Positions 18,801 to 27,514 of a DNA stretch of 64,000 bases are shown piece by piece; within the stretch, counting starts at the first letter, position 1, and every line of letters begins with the position of its first letter. A model generated the notes under the pieces. That model ran no database searches and was not told the DNA's origin. It worked only from the letters and a program-made list of their open reading frames with translations. The stretch is taken from assembly GCF_003626755.1 (NCBI RefSeq), contig NZ_RBCJ01000002.1:1240001-1304000 (forward strand), written 5' to 3'. Source of the stretch: Ulvibacterium marinum (lineage in GTDB: Bacteria > Bacteroidota > Bacteroidia > Flavobacteriales > Flavobacteriaceae). Both the position numbers and the translations under genes were made by a program.

Positions 18801-19787
18801 TCAAATTGGGCCTCGGTCTACAAATCGTTACAGTCCAACTCCGAACTGGTTACCTTATCAGATCAAATAGCACAGCATTTTGGTAATGCGGATGCGGCCA
18901 AAAAAATGATGGCGGTCATTAGCGATGCCAAGTCCAGTCCTGAACAAAAACAAAATGCGATAAAAAACCTCGCCCTCCACCAACGAGAGGAACTTGAAAA
19001 GGAGTTGCCCAAATTATTGGAGAATCCTAACCTTAGGATGGAGGCCATTCGGGCCATTGCCGCCTATGAAAATGAGAATCTGGGTAAGGCTCTGTTCCAG
19101 AAATATCAGGAACTTTCCTCTAAAGAGAAGCAGGAGGCCATCCTAACGCTCGCCTCAAGGGGCACCTATGGCAGAATTCTGGCCAATGCCATCAAGGAGG
19201 GGACCATCCCTAAAGAAGACATTCCGGCTTATGTCGCTATGCAAATGCGAAGGGTGGTAGGAAGTGGTTTTGTAGAAATTTGGGGGCCTATCGACGATAT
19301 TTCAGGAGATATCCAAGGGCAGTTCAGCAAGTATCAACGATTGCTTTCCGATGAAGCCATAGCCAATGCCAATGCTACTGAAGGAAAAGGCATTTACCAG
19401 CGAACCTGCGCAGCATGTCACGTTATGTTCGGGGAGGGTGGGGTTATTGGACCTGATCTTACCGGTTCTAACCGTACCAATACAGCCTACCTTTTGAACA
19501 ACATCCTAAATCCCAGTGGTGAAATTCAAGATGATTATAAACTAGTGGTAATCATTACTCAGGATGGCAGGACCTATAGTGGAAACGTTATTGCTGAAAA
19601 TGATAGGAATATTACCCTTAGGGTGGTTGGGCAGGAACCAATTTCCATCAACAAATCAAAAATACGATCCAGGGATGTCACCGAAAAATCGATGATGCCC
19701 GAAGGCTTATTAAATACCCTAAGCGATTCGGATGTCCTGAATCTAATCGCTTATTTAAAAACATTGAATCCATCAAAAAATCTATGA
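15879..19787 (+). CDS. Fusion: PmoA-like (DUF6807) + PVC-type propeller + HEAT repeats + cytochrome c, lipoprotein
   Basis: Very large (1302 aa) exported protein. The signal ends in CIAAC (Cys 20). Residues ~30-330 match the PmoA-like/DUF6807 family (HHPHQTGLYWGF, ~84-95), a beta-sandwich unrelated in function to methane monooxygenase here. Residues ~365-720 are the PVC-type propeller (DDKGRMWIAENRDY; GPEGGLYVLDWHD), ~740-1130 HEAT-like repeats, and ~1160-1300 a cytochrome c domain with CAACH (C1177, C1180) followed by the GPDLTGSNR segment typical of the family. Several of these domains commonly occur as separate proteins. Likely sugar-oxidising or sugar-binding redox enzyme of the envelope; substrate unknown. 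Nine bp from the upstream cytochrome gene. Confidence 0.8.
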   Translation: MKDVLRYFIFVLGFTCIAACQTKKSKQQIVENGQEHSFVIKKGDDVIEVFTADDNVALVTQNIKADFRPFIHPILAPGSTAELTQYSPGHHPHQTGLYWGFTRVNGAGIDSAGLKKWFYDRNKPEDIKKKIGRDYFHFPGGDHWQKVSAQVLIPEGKEVKWKTVYHMLDEAGIPILKESQTWTFTEKSDSYLMSLEWQGEALTDITVNEFDYGGLFLRMPWKEGIKGEVENAARQRNEKAEGQRAMWVNAGMEIAGLDEWGHIAIFDHPDNKGFPQTWRVDSQLGIGPVRAKMGDWHIKKGEVETIRHQIVAYTGKLNAIKMDDLWGDYVGDKGMYNTASLWELAKKEGRDAKLLSPQEAVEAMTLKEGYQVNAFASEPMITQPMAFCWDDKGRMWIAENRDYESRGHGFSNFGDSRILILEDTDKDGIADSKKVFLEGIPFPSAIAVGHGGLFLGAPPNLLFVPDKNGDDKADEEDIKVLLTGWGIRDRHETINSLHWGPDGWLYGLEGFATPSVIRKPKGKGRIYRHREAFPEDLLDADGVDINGGVWRYHPIKDRFEVVSHGFSNPWGIDYDSKGQLFISACVIPHLFHIIPGGIYHRQGGQHFNPYVYEDIKTIVDHRHRSAHGGARIYQSDAFPNDQYGRLFMANIHEHAVLSDILTPNGSGFTASHGEDFMLANNAQWVGFSMEVGPEGGLYVLDWHDADICGGEVLNKETGRVFRIMPEKSTAKNWPGRFEDLNKQSDLELVELQRSKSNWHAQRARVILQYRATKKALEKEAITQLENVLKKERNEDLRLRALWTLWITGNITSDRLMGLLKDGQQYVRAWAIQFLTEDGPPSKTVVAALTRLAKNENSPVVRRYLAGALQRINKANRWDMASFLVQFEEDIDDPNIPLMLWFGIEPMLVDRPEKALLLANVSAIPSLVEKIARRLLDGDQLQKLIAEIDKKSSKQKYLLKGILAGLEGRSDLREPSNWASVYKSLQSNSELVTLSDQIAQHFGNADAAKKMMAVISDAKSSPEQKQNAIKNLALHQREELEKELPKLLENPNLRMEAIRAIAAYENENLGKALFQKYQELSSKEKQEAILTLASRGTYGRILANAIKEGTIPKEDIPAYVAMQMRRVVGSGFVEIWGPIDDISGDIQGQFSKYQRLLSDEAIANANATEGKGIYQRTCAACHVMFGEGGVIGPDLTGSNRTNTAYLLNNILNPSGEIQDDYKLVVIITQDGRTYSGNVIAENDRNITLRVVGQEPISINKSKIRSRDVTEKSMMPEGLLNTLSDSDVLNLIAYLKTLNPSKNL

Positions 19788-19835
19788 TTGTTTATTCACA
19801 GATTTCTTTATCATGCATACCAAAAAAATGAAGTG

Positions 19836-21845
19836 ATGAAAAATATATGCCGGTTCAACTATATCGATTTCGTTTGGGTTAGAAACACTTTTATAATCTT
19901 ACTGTTTTTAATTTCCTCTTGTAAAGAAAAGAAGATAGAAACGAAAATCGTGGAAACTTCGGCCACCCAGTTGGATTACCCGATACAACCAGTGCCGTTT
20001 ACCTCGGTTACGATTAAAGATAATTTTTGGTCGCCCAGATTGGAAACAAATCGAAAAGTAACTATTCCTTATAACTTTCAAAAATGCAAAGAAACGGGGA
20101 GGCTCAGAAATTTTGCGATTGCCGGCGGACTTGAAGAGGGTGATTTTGAAGGTATTTTTTTTAATGATTCAGATGTGTTTAAGGTCATTGAAGGAGCTAG
20201 TTACTCCTTACAGGTTCATAGTGACCCACAGCTTGAATCATTCTTAGATGAATTGATAGCAAAAATAGCTGCGGCACAAGAGAAAGACGGCTATTTGTAT
20301 ACCAACCGTACCATAAATCCGGAAAAGGCAGCGGATGGTGCCGGTGAGAAAAGATGGACCAATCTTCAGACTTATCACGAGCTCTATAATGTGGGGCATC
20401 TGTATGAGGCAGCAGCTGCCCATTTTCAGGCAACCGAAAAAAGGTCATTACTGGAGGTGGCCCTTAAAAATGCCGACCTCATCGATAGCGTTTTTGGCCC
20501 CGGTAAAAACATGGGCGTGCCAGGCCATCAGGAAATAGAAATCGGATTGGTAAAATTATATCGCGTAACCGGTAAAAAAAGATATCTTGACCTTGCCAAG
20601 TTTTTCATTGATCAACGTGGAAATGCCGAAGGGCATAACACTACGGAAGGGAAGTATGCTGGAAAATATCAACAGGACCACGTACCACTTGCCGAACAAG
20701 AAGAGGCCGTTGGGCATTCCGTACGGGCCGGATATTTCTATGCTGGGGCTACTGACGTGGCGGCCTTGACCGGTGAAACGGCTTATGATGAGGCCCTAGA
20801 CAAAATTTGGAACGATATTGTACACCAAAAAATTTATCTTACCGGGGGTATCGGTGCCGAACCCAAACACGAAGGCTTTGGACCGGATTATGAACTTCCG
20901 AACGCTACGGCCTATACGGAAACTTGTGCCGCTATTGCCCTTATGCTCTGGAACCATCGGATGTTTTTAAAGAGTGGTGATGTAAAATATATGGATGTTT
21001 TTGAAAGAACCCTGTATAATGGTTTTCTCGCCGGGGTTTCCCTTGAGGGGAACACCTTCTTTTATCCCAACCCCTTAGAAGTGGATGGCGTTTCAAAATT
21101 TAACCAGGGGGTATGTGGTAGATCGCCGTGGTTCGATTGTTCTTGTTGCCCTGTAAACGTTGTACGTATTCTACCTTCCCTTCCTGGTTATATGTATGCT
21201 GTTAAAGGCAATGAAGTATATGTGAACTTATATATTGGCAACGAGACTGAAATTCCTTTGGAAAATGGAAATTTGCAGCTTTCCCAAACCACAAATTATC
21301 CTTGGGAGGGTTCGGTAGAATTAGAGATTTTAAACAAGAAAGCTATTTCGGCCGTTCTAAAGCTAAGGGTTCCAGGATGGGCCAGGAACCAAGTAATGGA
21401 TGGAGACCTGTACCGTTATAATGATAATCATTCCCCTGCCATTGTAGTGACTATAAATGGCGAACCTTCCAAAACATTAATCGAGGACGGTTACATAACA
21501 TTGGAAAATGATACCTGGGCACCGAACGATAAAATCAATATCTCTTTCGAAATGCCCATTCGAAAGGTGGTGAGCCATGAATTGGTGGCCGCCAACGAGG
21601 GTAAAATTGCACTGGAACGTGGGCCATTGGTGTATTGTGCCGAAGAAGTTGATAATCCTAAAGGAGTCCTTGGCATTCAGATACCCGAGGAAGGGGAGGA
21701 ACTCAACTATTCCTTCGATGCGGAACTATTGGGTGGCATTGGCAAAATCAATGGTCAAACAATTACCGCGGTTCCCTACTATTCCTGGGCACACCGGGAA
21801 ATTGGGGAAATGTCCGTTTGGCTAAAGCAAAAAAGTACGCCATGA
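19836..21845 (+). CDS. GH127 family glycoside hydrolase (beta-L-arabinofuranosidase-like), lipoprotein
   Basis: Retaining glycosidase of the DUF1680/GH127 family, 669 aa from the ATG at 19836. The open frame reaches back to a TTG at 19788, but the ATG directly precedes a lipoprotein signal (LFLISSC, Cys 29), so I prefer it. The Zn-binding site known from HypBA1 is complete: E362-T-C364 (YTETCA) and C437-C438 (DCSCCPVN) match Glu338, Cys340, Cys417 and Cys418, including the nucleophilic Cys. Known members cleave beta-L-arabinofuranosides or related deoxy-pentose residues. Followed by a sulfatase with an ATGA overlap, which implies translational coupling. The true substrate in this cluster is open. 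Confidence 0.88.
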   Translation: MKNICRFNYIDFVWVRNTFIILLFLISSCKEKKIETKIVETSATQLDYPIQPVPFTSVTIKDNFWSPRLETNRKVTIPYNFQKCKETGRLRNFAIAGGLEEGDFEGIFFNDSDVFKVIEGASYSLQVHSDPQLESFLDELIAKIAAAQEKDGYLYTNRTINPEKAADGAGEKRWTNLQTYHELYNVGHLYEAAAAHFQATEKRSLLEVALKNADLIDSVFGPGKNMGVPGHQEIEIGLVKLYRVTGKKRYLDLAKFFIDQRGNAEGHNTTEGKYAGKYQQDHVPLAEQEEAVGHSVRAGYFYAGATDVAALTGETAYDEALDKIWNDIVHQKIYLTGGIGAEPKHEGFGPDYELPNATAYTETCAAIALMLWNHRMFLKSGDVKYMDVFERTLYNGFLAGVSLEGNTFFYPNPLEVDGVSKFNQGVCGRSPWFDCSCCPVNVVRILPSLPGYMYAVKGNEVYVNLYIGNETEIPLENGNLQLSQTTNYPWEGSVELEILNKKAISAVLKLRVPGWARNQVMDGDLYRYNDNHSPAIVVTINGEPSKTLIEDGYITLENDTWAPNDKINISFEMPIRKVVSHELVAANEGKIALERGPLVYCAEEVDNPKGVLGIQIPEEGEELNYSFDAELLGGIGKINGQTITAVPYYSWAHREIGEMSVWLKQKSTP

Positions 21846-23551
21846 AGAAAACAATCGGCTATGTAGTCCTGGGTGTGATCCTACTTTTCCAAAGTTGCAC
21901 ATCCCCTACTCCATCAAAAAAGAATAATCTTCCGAACATTGTTCTCATTATGGGAGACGATATGGGCTATTCCGACATTGGCTGCTATGGCGGTGAGATT
22001 AAGACCCCGAGGCTAGATGAACTTGCCGCCAATGGCCTGCGGTTTACCCAATTCTACAATACCGCACGTTGTTGCCCTACACGAGCTTCCCTGCTCACAG
22101 GCCTTTATCCCCAACAAGCGGGAATTGGCCATATGGTCAATGACCGGGGGACGCCAGCTTTCAGAGGGGACTTAAGTTCCAATGCAGTAACCATTGCGGA
22201 GGCCTTAAAAAAATCGGGATATTCCACCTATATGTCCGGGAAATGGCATGTAACTCCCTATGTCATAGATAATCCGGACAAACACAATTGGCCCAAACAA
22301 CGGGGTTTTGATAGGTTCTTTGGTATGATTTCCGGAGCAGGCAGTCTCTATGATCCGCGTTCCCTAACAGAGGATAATGCATATGTTGCACCTCGTGAAG
22401 GCTTTTATTGCACCACCGACTTTACCAATTATGCTGTGGAACGTATTGAGGAACATGAAACTAGTAATCCTTTTTTTCTGTATTTGTCCTACACAGCGGC
22501 ACATTGGCCCATGCATGCACCGGACGAGGCCGTCGAAAAATATAAGGGACGCTACAATAAAGGCTGGGACGAGATGCGAAAAAATCGTTTTGAACGAATG
22601 AAAAAAATAGGGTTGACCAAAACAGAATGGGAACTTACTCCTCGTGATTCCCTCATACAGCATTGGTCCGAAGATATTCCGGATAAGGAATGGGAACTCG
22701 CCAATATGGAAACCTACGCCGCAATGATCACGCTAATGGACGAAGGTATTGGAAAAGTAGTGGACGCCCTTAAGGCCAAAGGGGAATTGGAGAATACCTT
22801 GATCATCTACCTGCAGGACAACGGTGCCTGTGCCGAGGAATTGAAATGGATGTCAAAACGTACCATGGAAAAGGACAGAGTGCCCTTAACCCCTGATGAG
22901 CTACAAACCGAAATGGTCCCCTTTTTTACTAGGGACGGCAAGCCCATTGGGATAATGAAAAATGGATGGCCAGGTCCACCGGATGGTTATACCGCCTATG
23001 GCCGTAACTGGGCCAATGTTAGCAATACGCCCTTTAGGGAATACAAGCACTGGGTACATGAGGGCGGTATTTCCTCGCCTTTAATTGTGCATTGGCCGGA
23101 AAAAATTAATCCTGAAACCACAGGAATCGGGGGATTTAGAACCGAGCCCGCCCACTTGATCGATATCATGGCAACCTGTGTAGATGTTGGTGGCGATCTT
23201 TACCCCACTACCTTTAATGGTAATGAAATACCACCCATGGAAGGTAAAAGTCTGGTTCCCGTATTTGAGGGAAAGCGACTGGAGAGAGATGCCATTTATT
23301 GGGAGCATGAAGGTAACCGTGCCATTAGGATGGGGAAATGGAAATTGGTCTCAAAAGCGAACAAAACGCATTCGTTCGTATGGGATCAAATTGATGATTT
23401 GGAGTTGGAAAATTGGGAGTTGTTCGATATGGAAAATGATCGTACAGAAATGCATAATTTGGCGCCAAAACATCCAGGGTTGGTACAAAAAATGGCCGAA
23501 ATGTGGTCAATCTGGGCAAAAAGGACGGGTATTGTCCCAAGGCCATCATAA
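21842..23551 (+). CDS. S1 family sulfatase, lipoprotein
   Basis: Formylglycine sulfatase of 569 aa. I use the ATG at 21842, which overlaps the GH127 stop as ATGA; an upstream TTG at 21818 only adds eight polar residues before the signal peptide. The signal ends LLFQSC (Cys 19). The metal site NIVLIMGDDMGY (D39, D40) and the signature CCPTRASLLTG (C77-x-P79-x-R81) mark a Cys-type sulfatase needing FGE maturation; the FGE-like lipoprotein at 1974-3119 is a candidate. A YLQDNGACAEE motif gives the second metal site. Located with GH127 and GH88, consistent with desulfation during stepwise glycan breakdown. Confidence 0.92.
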   Translation: MKKTIGYVVLGVILLFQSCTSPTPSKKNNLPNIVLIMGDDMGYSDIGCYGGEIKTPRLDELAANGLRFTQFYNTARCCPTRASLLTGLYPQQAGIGHMVNDRGTPAFRGDLSSNAVTIAEALKKSGYSTYMSGKWHVTPYVIDNPDKHNWPKQRGFDRFFGMISGAGSLYDPRSLTEDNAYVAPREGFYCTTDFTNYAVERIEEHETSNPFFLYLSYTAAHWPMHAPDEAVEKYKGRYNKGWDEMRKNRFERMKKIGLTKTEWELTPRDSLIQHWSEDIPDKEWELANMETYAAMITLMDEGIGKVVDALKAKGELENTLIIYLQDNGACAEELKWMSKRTMEKDRVPLTPDELQTEMVPFFTRDGKPIGIMKNGWPGPPDGYTAYGRNWANVSNTPFREYKHWVHEGGISSPLIVHWPEKINPETTGIGGFRTEPAHLIDIMATCVDVGGDLYPTTFNGNEIPPMEGKSLVPVFEGKRLERDAIYWEHEGNRAIRMGKWKLVSKANKTHSFVWDQIDDLELENWELFDMENDRTEMHNLAPKHPGLVQKMAEMWSIWAKRTGIVPRPS

Positions 23552-23693
23552 AACTCATTAAAATGATTTGTAAAGAATCAAGTTTCGAAAGCAGAGAGGA
23601 TAGGTTCTTTATTCCTATATTTAAAACGCAATATGTTGTTAATTACTATTTCTTCAAGAAGCAAACTATACTACTCCAAAGCAAATTGAACTT

Positions 23694-25076
23694 ATGCAGA
23701 TAAACCCCGAACTAAAGACCCAAGACCTTAAGGATAAGATCGAAAGACTCTGGACCCTATCCGGGCAGAAAATAAAAAGTATGGCTTCCCATCTGGAAGG
23801 AGTTTCCGGCTCCCCGGTAGTTACTGTAAACGGAACCTATGAACCTAGAAGTTGGACGGATTGGACACAAGGCTTCCAGTATGGTTCCGAACTATTACAA
23901 TTTGATGCCACAAAAGATGCCCATTTCCTAAATCTTGGTATCGATCATATAAAGGCACACATGCCACCCCATATTAGCCATTTTGGTGTACATGATCATG
24001 GTTTCAACAATCTAAGTACCTATGGCAACTGGCTCCGTTTGTTAAATGAAGGCAAGGTTGAACAGAATGCCGGTGCCAAGGAGTTCTGTGCCTTGGCACT
24101 TAAACTTTCGGCCTCGGTCCAGGCACAACGTTGGACCTCCCTTCCAGAAGGAGGATTCATCTACTCCTTTAATGGACCACATTCCCTATTTGTAGATACG
24201 ATGCGGACTATTCGAATTTTGGTTGTAGGTCATATGTTGGGTCACTATTCTTCTGGTGAGAACGATTCCAAAATAAATTTGCTTAAAAGGGCCTATCAAC
24301 ATGCCTTGGCCTCGGCAAAGTATTCTATTTATTACGGCGAAGGACGTGATACGTATGACGTATGGGGAAGAACGGCCCACGAAGCTATATTTAATACGAA
24401 TGACGGTAACTTTCGCTCTCCTTCCACCCAACAGGGGTATAGCGGGTTTTCTACTTGGACACGCGGTTTAAGTTGGGCTATGCTAGGCTTCGCGGAACAA
24501 TTGGAATTTCTGCAAAGTCAAGAACACTTGCCAGAACTGGACGAGTTGGGCGGAAAAGCATATATAGAGGAAGTTTTTCTAAAGGCCGCAAGGGCCACTT
24601 GCGATTTTTATTTGGAAAATAGTGCCATCGATGGAATTCCATATTGGGATACCGGAGCGCCTGGATTGTTTCATCTTCTAGATTGGCGAAATAAAAAATC
24701 GGACCCCTTCAATGATTACGAACCTATTGACAGTTCGGCGGCAGCTATAGGGGCCCAAGGTTTATTGAGGTTGGGCAACTATTTAAAAGTGAGGAACAAG
24801 GCCGATGCGGATACCTATTGGTCCGCAGGTTTGACCATAGCCGATAGTCTTTTCGATGAGCCATACCTCAGTACAAATGAAAATCATCAAGGATTGATTC
24901 TACATGCCATCTATCACCGCCCCAATGGTTGGGACCATATTCCAAAAGGTAGTACCATTCCCAATGGCGAGGCCTGTATGTGGGGGGATTATCACACCCG
25001 GGAACTGGCGTTGTATTTAGGCGAGGTTATCAAGGGTGATTCGTATTATACATTCTTTAAAGGTATAACATTGTAA
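23694..25076 (+). CDS. GH88 family unsaturated glucuronyl hydrolase-like protein
   Basis: 460-aa (alpha/alpha)6-barrel protein of the GH88 type. It removes delta-4,5-unsaturated uronic acid from oligosaccharides made by polysaccharide lyases, by vinyl ether hydration. Both acidic residues expected in the active site are visible: D101 in HDHGF (counterpart of Asp88 in Bacillus UGL) and D168 in LFVDTMRTIRIL (counterpart of Asp149). The aromatic STWTRGLSWAMLGF segment and IDSSAAAIGA (D346) are also family-typical. No clear signal peptide, so it may act in the cytosol. It implies a lyase elsewhere in the genome, since none is in the window. Confidence 0.8.
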   Translation: MQINPELKTQDLKDKIERLWTLSGQKIKSMASHLEGVSGSPVVTVNGTYEPRSWTDWTQGFQYGSELLQFDATKDAHFLNLGIDHIKAHMPPHISHFGVHDHGFNNLSTYGNWLRLLNEGKVEQNAGAKEFCALALKLSASVQAQRWTSLPEGGFIYSFNGPHSLFVDTMRTIRILVVGHMLGHYSSGENDSKINLLKRAYQHALASAKYSIYYGEGRDTYDVWGRTAHEAIFNTNDGNFRSPSTQQGYSGFSTWTRGLSWAMLGFAEQLEFLQSQEHLPELDELGGKAYIEEVFLKAARATCDFYLENSAIDGIPYWDTGAPGLFHLLDWRNKKSDPFNDYEPIDSSAAAIGAQGLLRLGNYLKVRNKADADTYWSAGLTIADSLFDEPYLSTNENHQGLILHAIYHRPNGWDHIPKGSTIPNGEACMWGDYHTRELALYLGEVIKGDSYYTFFKGITL

Positions 25077-25077
25077 T

Positions 25078-26526
25078 ATGGCCAAATCAAGACCAAAGTT
25101 TCCACGCATTGCACAATTGAAGACCGCCGAAAGTTTTGCTCAACATCTCTCAAAAATCGGGGCCGATTTGCCTTTTAATGAAACATTGAATAATACGGGG
25201 CAATCCATTATGAACCAGCCTTTTAAACTCAAATCGGGCAGGGTTATCGGTAATCGATTTTGCATTCTTCCCATGGAAGGATGGGATGGAACGTTAGAAG
25301 GTAGGCCTTCGGAAATGACCAAGCGACGATGGCATAATTTTGCCATCAGCGGGGCCAAACTACTTTGGGGATGTGAAGCTGTCGCAGTAAACCCGGAAGG
25401 CAGGGCCAATCCGAATCAGTTGTTGATCAATGAAGCCAATTTGGATGCGTTCAAAATTCTATACAACAATTTGATCGAAGCCCACGAATCCAAATTCGGA
25501 ACAACATCTGACTTGTATATTGGTCTGCAACTCACCCATTCCGGTAGGTTTGCGATTCCGGATGAGGACCGAAAGCGTAAGCCCAAGATTTTATATAAGC
25601 ATTCTATTCTGAATAAAAAATTTAATCTTCCAGAGGATTACCCAACATTGACCGATACTGAAATCGATACCCTGGTAGAAGATTTTATAAAGGGAGCCGC
25701 ACTTGCCAAAGAAGCGGGGTATCAATTCGTAGACATCAAACATTGTCATGGATATTTGGGCCATGAATTTCTAAGTGCCTTCAATCGCGAAGGAAAATAT
25801 GGAGGCTCCTTGGAGAATCGTATGCGTTTTATAACATCTATAGTGGATGGCATTAAAGCCACTAGCAATATACCTGTTGCGGTTAGGCTTAGTGCCTTTG
25901 ATTGGATTCCATTTACAAAAGATGAAAACGACATAGGAGTCCCCGAAAAATCCCCAAATACATACAGTGAAGCATTTGGGGGAACGGATCAAGGCCTTGG
26001 AATTGATCTTTCCGAAGTTTTCGAAATGATCGGTTATTTGGAAAAATTAGGCGTCGAAATGGTTTGCATCACAGCCGGAAGTCCGTATTACGTTCCCCAT
26101 ATCCAAAGGCCAGCACTTTTCCCACCTTCTGATGGTTATCTCCCTCCAGAAGATCCACTTCTTGGAGTTGCGCGCCAAATACAGGTTACCCATGAAATAA
26201 AAAGAAAATTTCCCAACCTTGCCATTGTGGGATCGGCCTATTCTTATCTTCAGGAATGGCTACCCCATGTGGCCGAGGCCGTCGTGGAAAATCATATGGC
26301 GGATTTTGTCGGTTTGGGGAGAATGGTATTGAGTTACCCTGATATGCCGGATGACATTATAAACGGGAGACCACTAACTCGGGGTAAAATTTGTAGAACT
26401 TTTTCAGATTGTACCACGGCACCTCGTATAGGTATGATATCCGGTTGTTTTCCCTTGGATCCCTATTATAAAGCAAAACCTGAAGCTGTTCAGTTGAAAG
26501 CCTTCAAAAAAAATTCTGGCTTATGA
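25078..26526 (+). CDS. NADH:flavin oxidoreductase (Old Yellow Enzyme/2,4-dienoyl-CoA reductase type)
   Basis: FMN-binding TIM barrel of 482 aa. The catalytic region CHGYLGHEFLSAFN, followed by YGGSLENRMRF (~230-260), is the OYE-family signature, and the LTHSGRF strand matches the usual substrate-side QLxHxGR motif. A 45-residue N-terminal extension precedes the barrel; an internal ATG (MNQPFKL) would be an alternative start. No C-terminal FAD/4Fe-4S domain is present, so this is the single-domain form. It starts one base after the GH88 stop and overlaps the following SDR by ATGA. Such enzymes reduce activated C=C bonds, perhaps of unsaturated uronate products; that role is inference. Confidence 0.83.
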   Translation: MAKSRPKFPRIAQLKTAESFAQHLSKIGADLPFNETLNNTGQSIMNQPFKLKSGRVIGNRFCILPMEGWDGTLEGRPSEMTKRRWHNFAISGAKLLWGCEAVAVNPEGRANPNQLLINEANLDAFKILYNNLIEAHESKFGTTSDLYIGLQLTHSGRFAIPDEDRKRKPKILYKHSILNKKFNLPEDYPTLTDTEIDTLVEDFIKGAALAKEAGYQFVDIKHCHGYLGHEFLSAFNREGKYGGSLENRMRFITSIVDGIKATSNIPVAVRLSAFDWIPFTKDENDIGVPEKSPNTYSEAFGGTDQGLGIDLSEVFEMIGYLEKLGVEMVCITAGSPYYVPHIQRPALFPPSDGYLPPEDPLLGVARQIQVTHEIKRKFPNLAIVGSAYSYLQEWLPHVAEAVVENHMADFVGLGRMVLSYPDMPDDIINGRPLTRGKICRTFSDCTTAPRIGMISGCFPLDPYYKAKPEAVQLKAFKKNSGL

Positions 26527-27296
26527 CAAAAAATGTTTTGATTACCGGGGGATCGCGCGGGATTGGATTAGGTATTGCCAGAGCGTTGGCAAAAGGTGGT
26601 TGCAATTTGGCCATTAATGGGGTTAGGGAAGCTAAGAACGTCGCCTTAGCTTTAAAAGAGTTACAAGGACTCGGCGCCAAAAAGGTAATCTACTGTCAAG
26701 GAAATATAGCCGTTCCCAAGGAAAGGGAAAAAATAGTTACGGAAGTATTGGAGGCTTTTGGCCAACTTCATGTACTGGTCAATAATGCCGGTGTTGGTCC
26801 TTTAAAAAGGCTTGACGTATTGGAGACTACGGAAGAAAGTTATGACCGGGTGATGGACATTAATCTTAAAGGGCCTTTTTTCCTTACCCAAAAAGTGGCC
26901 GATCACATGATACAATACAAAGAGAAGAACACGGAAAACGTTCCTTGCATCATCAACATATCATCTATCAGTGCTACCACGGCCTCCATAAGCCGTGGAG
27001 AATACTGTTTATCCAAAGCCGGTCTGAGTATGATGACCCAATTGTTCGCTACAAAACTGGGTGAATACGGCATACCTGTATATGAGGTAAGACCAGGGGT
27101 AATTGAAACTGATATGACGGCAAAGGTACTTCAGAAATACCAAGAAATGATTAATAAGGGACTTATGCTTCAATCCAGGATAGGGTCTCCAGAAGATGTG
27201 GGCCAGGCGGTTTTGGCCTTGGTAGAAGGAAAATTCCCTTACTCCACCGGTCAAGTGATTATGGTCGATGGAGGTTTAACTATACCCAGATTATGA
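26523..27296 (+). CDS. SDR family oxidoreductase (3-ketoacyl-ACP-reductase-like)
   Basis: 257-aa classical SDR with cofactor loop GGSRGIG (9-15), NNAG (87-90), and catalytic S148, Y161 and K165 (EYCLSKAG). The C-terminus has the usual VDGG segment. Its ATG overlaps the OYE stop and its own stop overlaps the next ATG, so it is translationally coupled to both. FabG-like SDRs in glycan clusters usually act on sugars or sugar acids rather than fatty acids. Substrate unknown. Confidence 0.82.
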   Translation: MTKNVLITGGSRGIGLGIARALAKGGCNLAINGVREAKNVALALKELQGLGAKKVIYCQGNIAVPKEREKIVTEVLEAFGQLHVLVNNAGVGPLKRLDVLETTEESYDRVMDINLKGPFFLTQKVADHMIQYKEKNTENVPCIINISSISATTASISRGEYCLSKAGLSMMTQLFATKLGEYGIPVYEVRPGVIETDMTAKVLQKYQEMINKGLMLQSRIGSPEDVGQAVLALVEGKFPYSTGQVIMVDGGLTIPRL

Positions 27297-27514
27297 AAAA
27301 AAGACGTGTTGCCCTATTAAAGATTTTGGATGGCCTGGCCCTTCTCACCTTCATTGCCTCATTCAGTCCTTTGGTGACCCCTGAACATGTGGCCGAACCT
27401 TTTATATTGGGACTGCCCTATACCTTAGGGGCAGGACTTTTGGTCAGTTTTCTTTTTGTAATCCTCGCTTATCTGGTATCCATCATAAACAAAGAAGAGA
27501 ACCATGCTGACTAA
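27293..27514 (+). CDS. Small membrane protein, probable partner of the SSS transporter
   Basis: 73-aa protein with two hydrophobic helices (~11-28 and ~42-66) joined by a short loop. It overlaps the SDR gene by 4 bp and the sodium:solute symporter gene by 11 bp. Small two-helix proteins encoded directly before SSS carriers (DUF485/DUF997-like, e.g. YhdT before PanF) are a known pairing. I do not recognise the exact family; the partner role is inferred from overlap and topology. Confidence 0.6.
   Translation: MKKRRVALLKILDGLALLTFIASFSPLVTPEHVAEPFILGLPYTLGAGLLVSFLFVILAYLVSIINKEENHAD

Noticed and set aside
19788-19835. TTG start for the GH127 gene
   Set aside because: It adds 16 residues before a clear lipoprotein signal; the ATG at 19836 is better placed.
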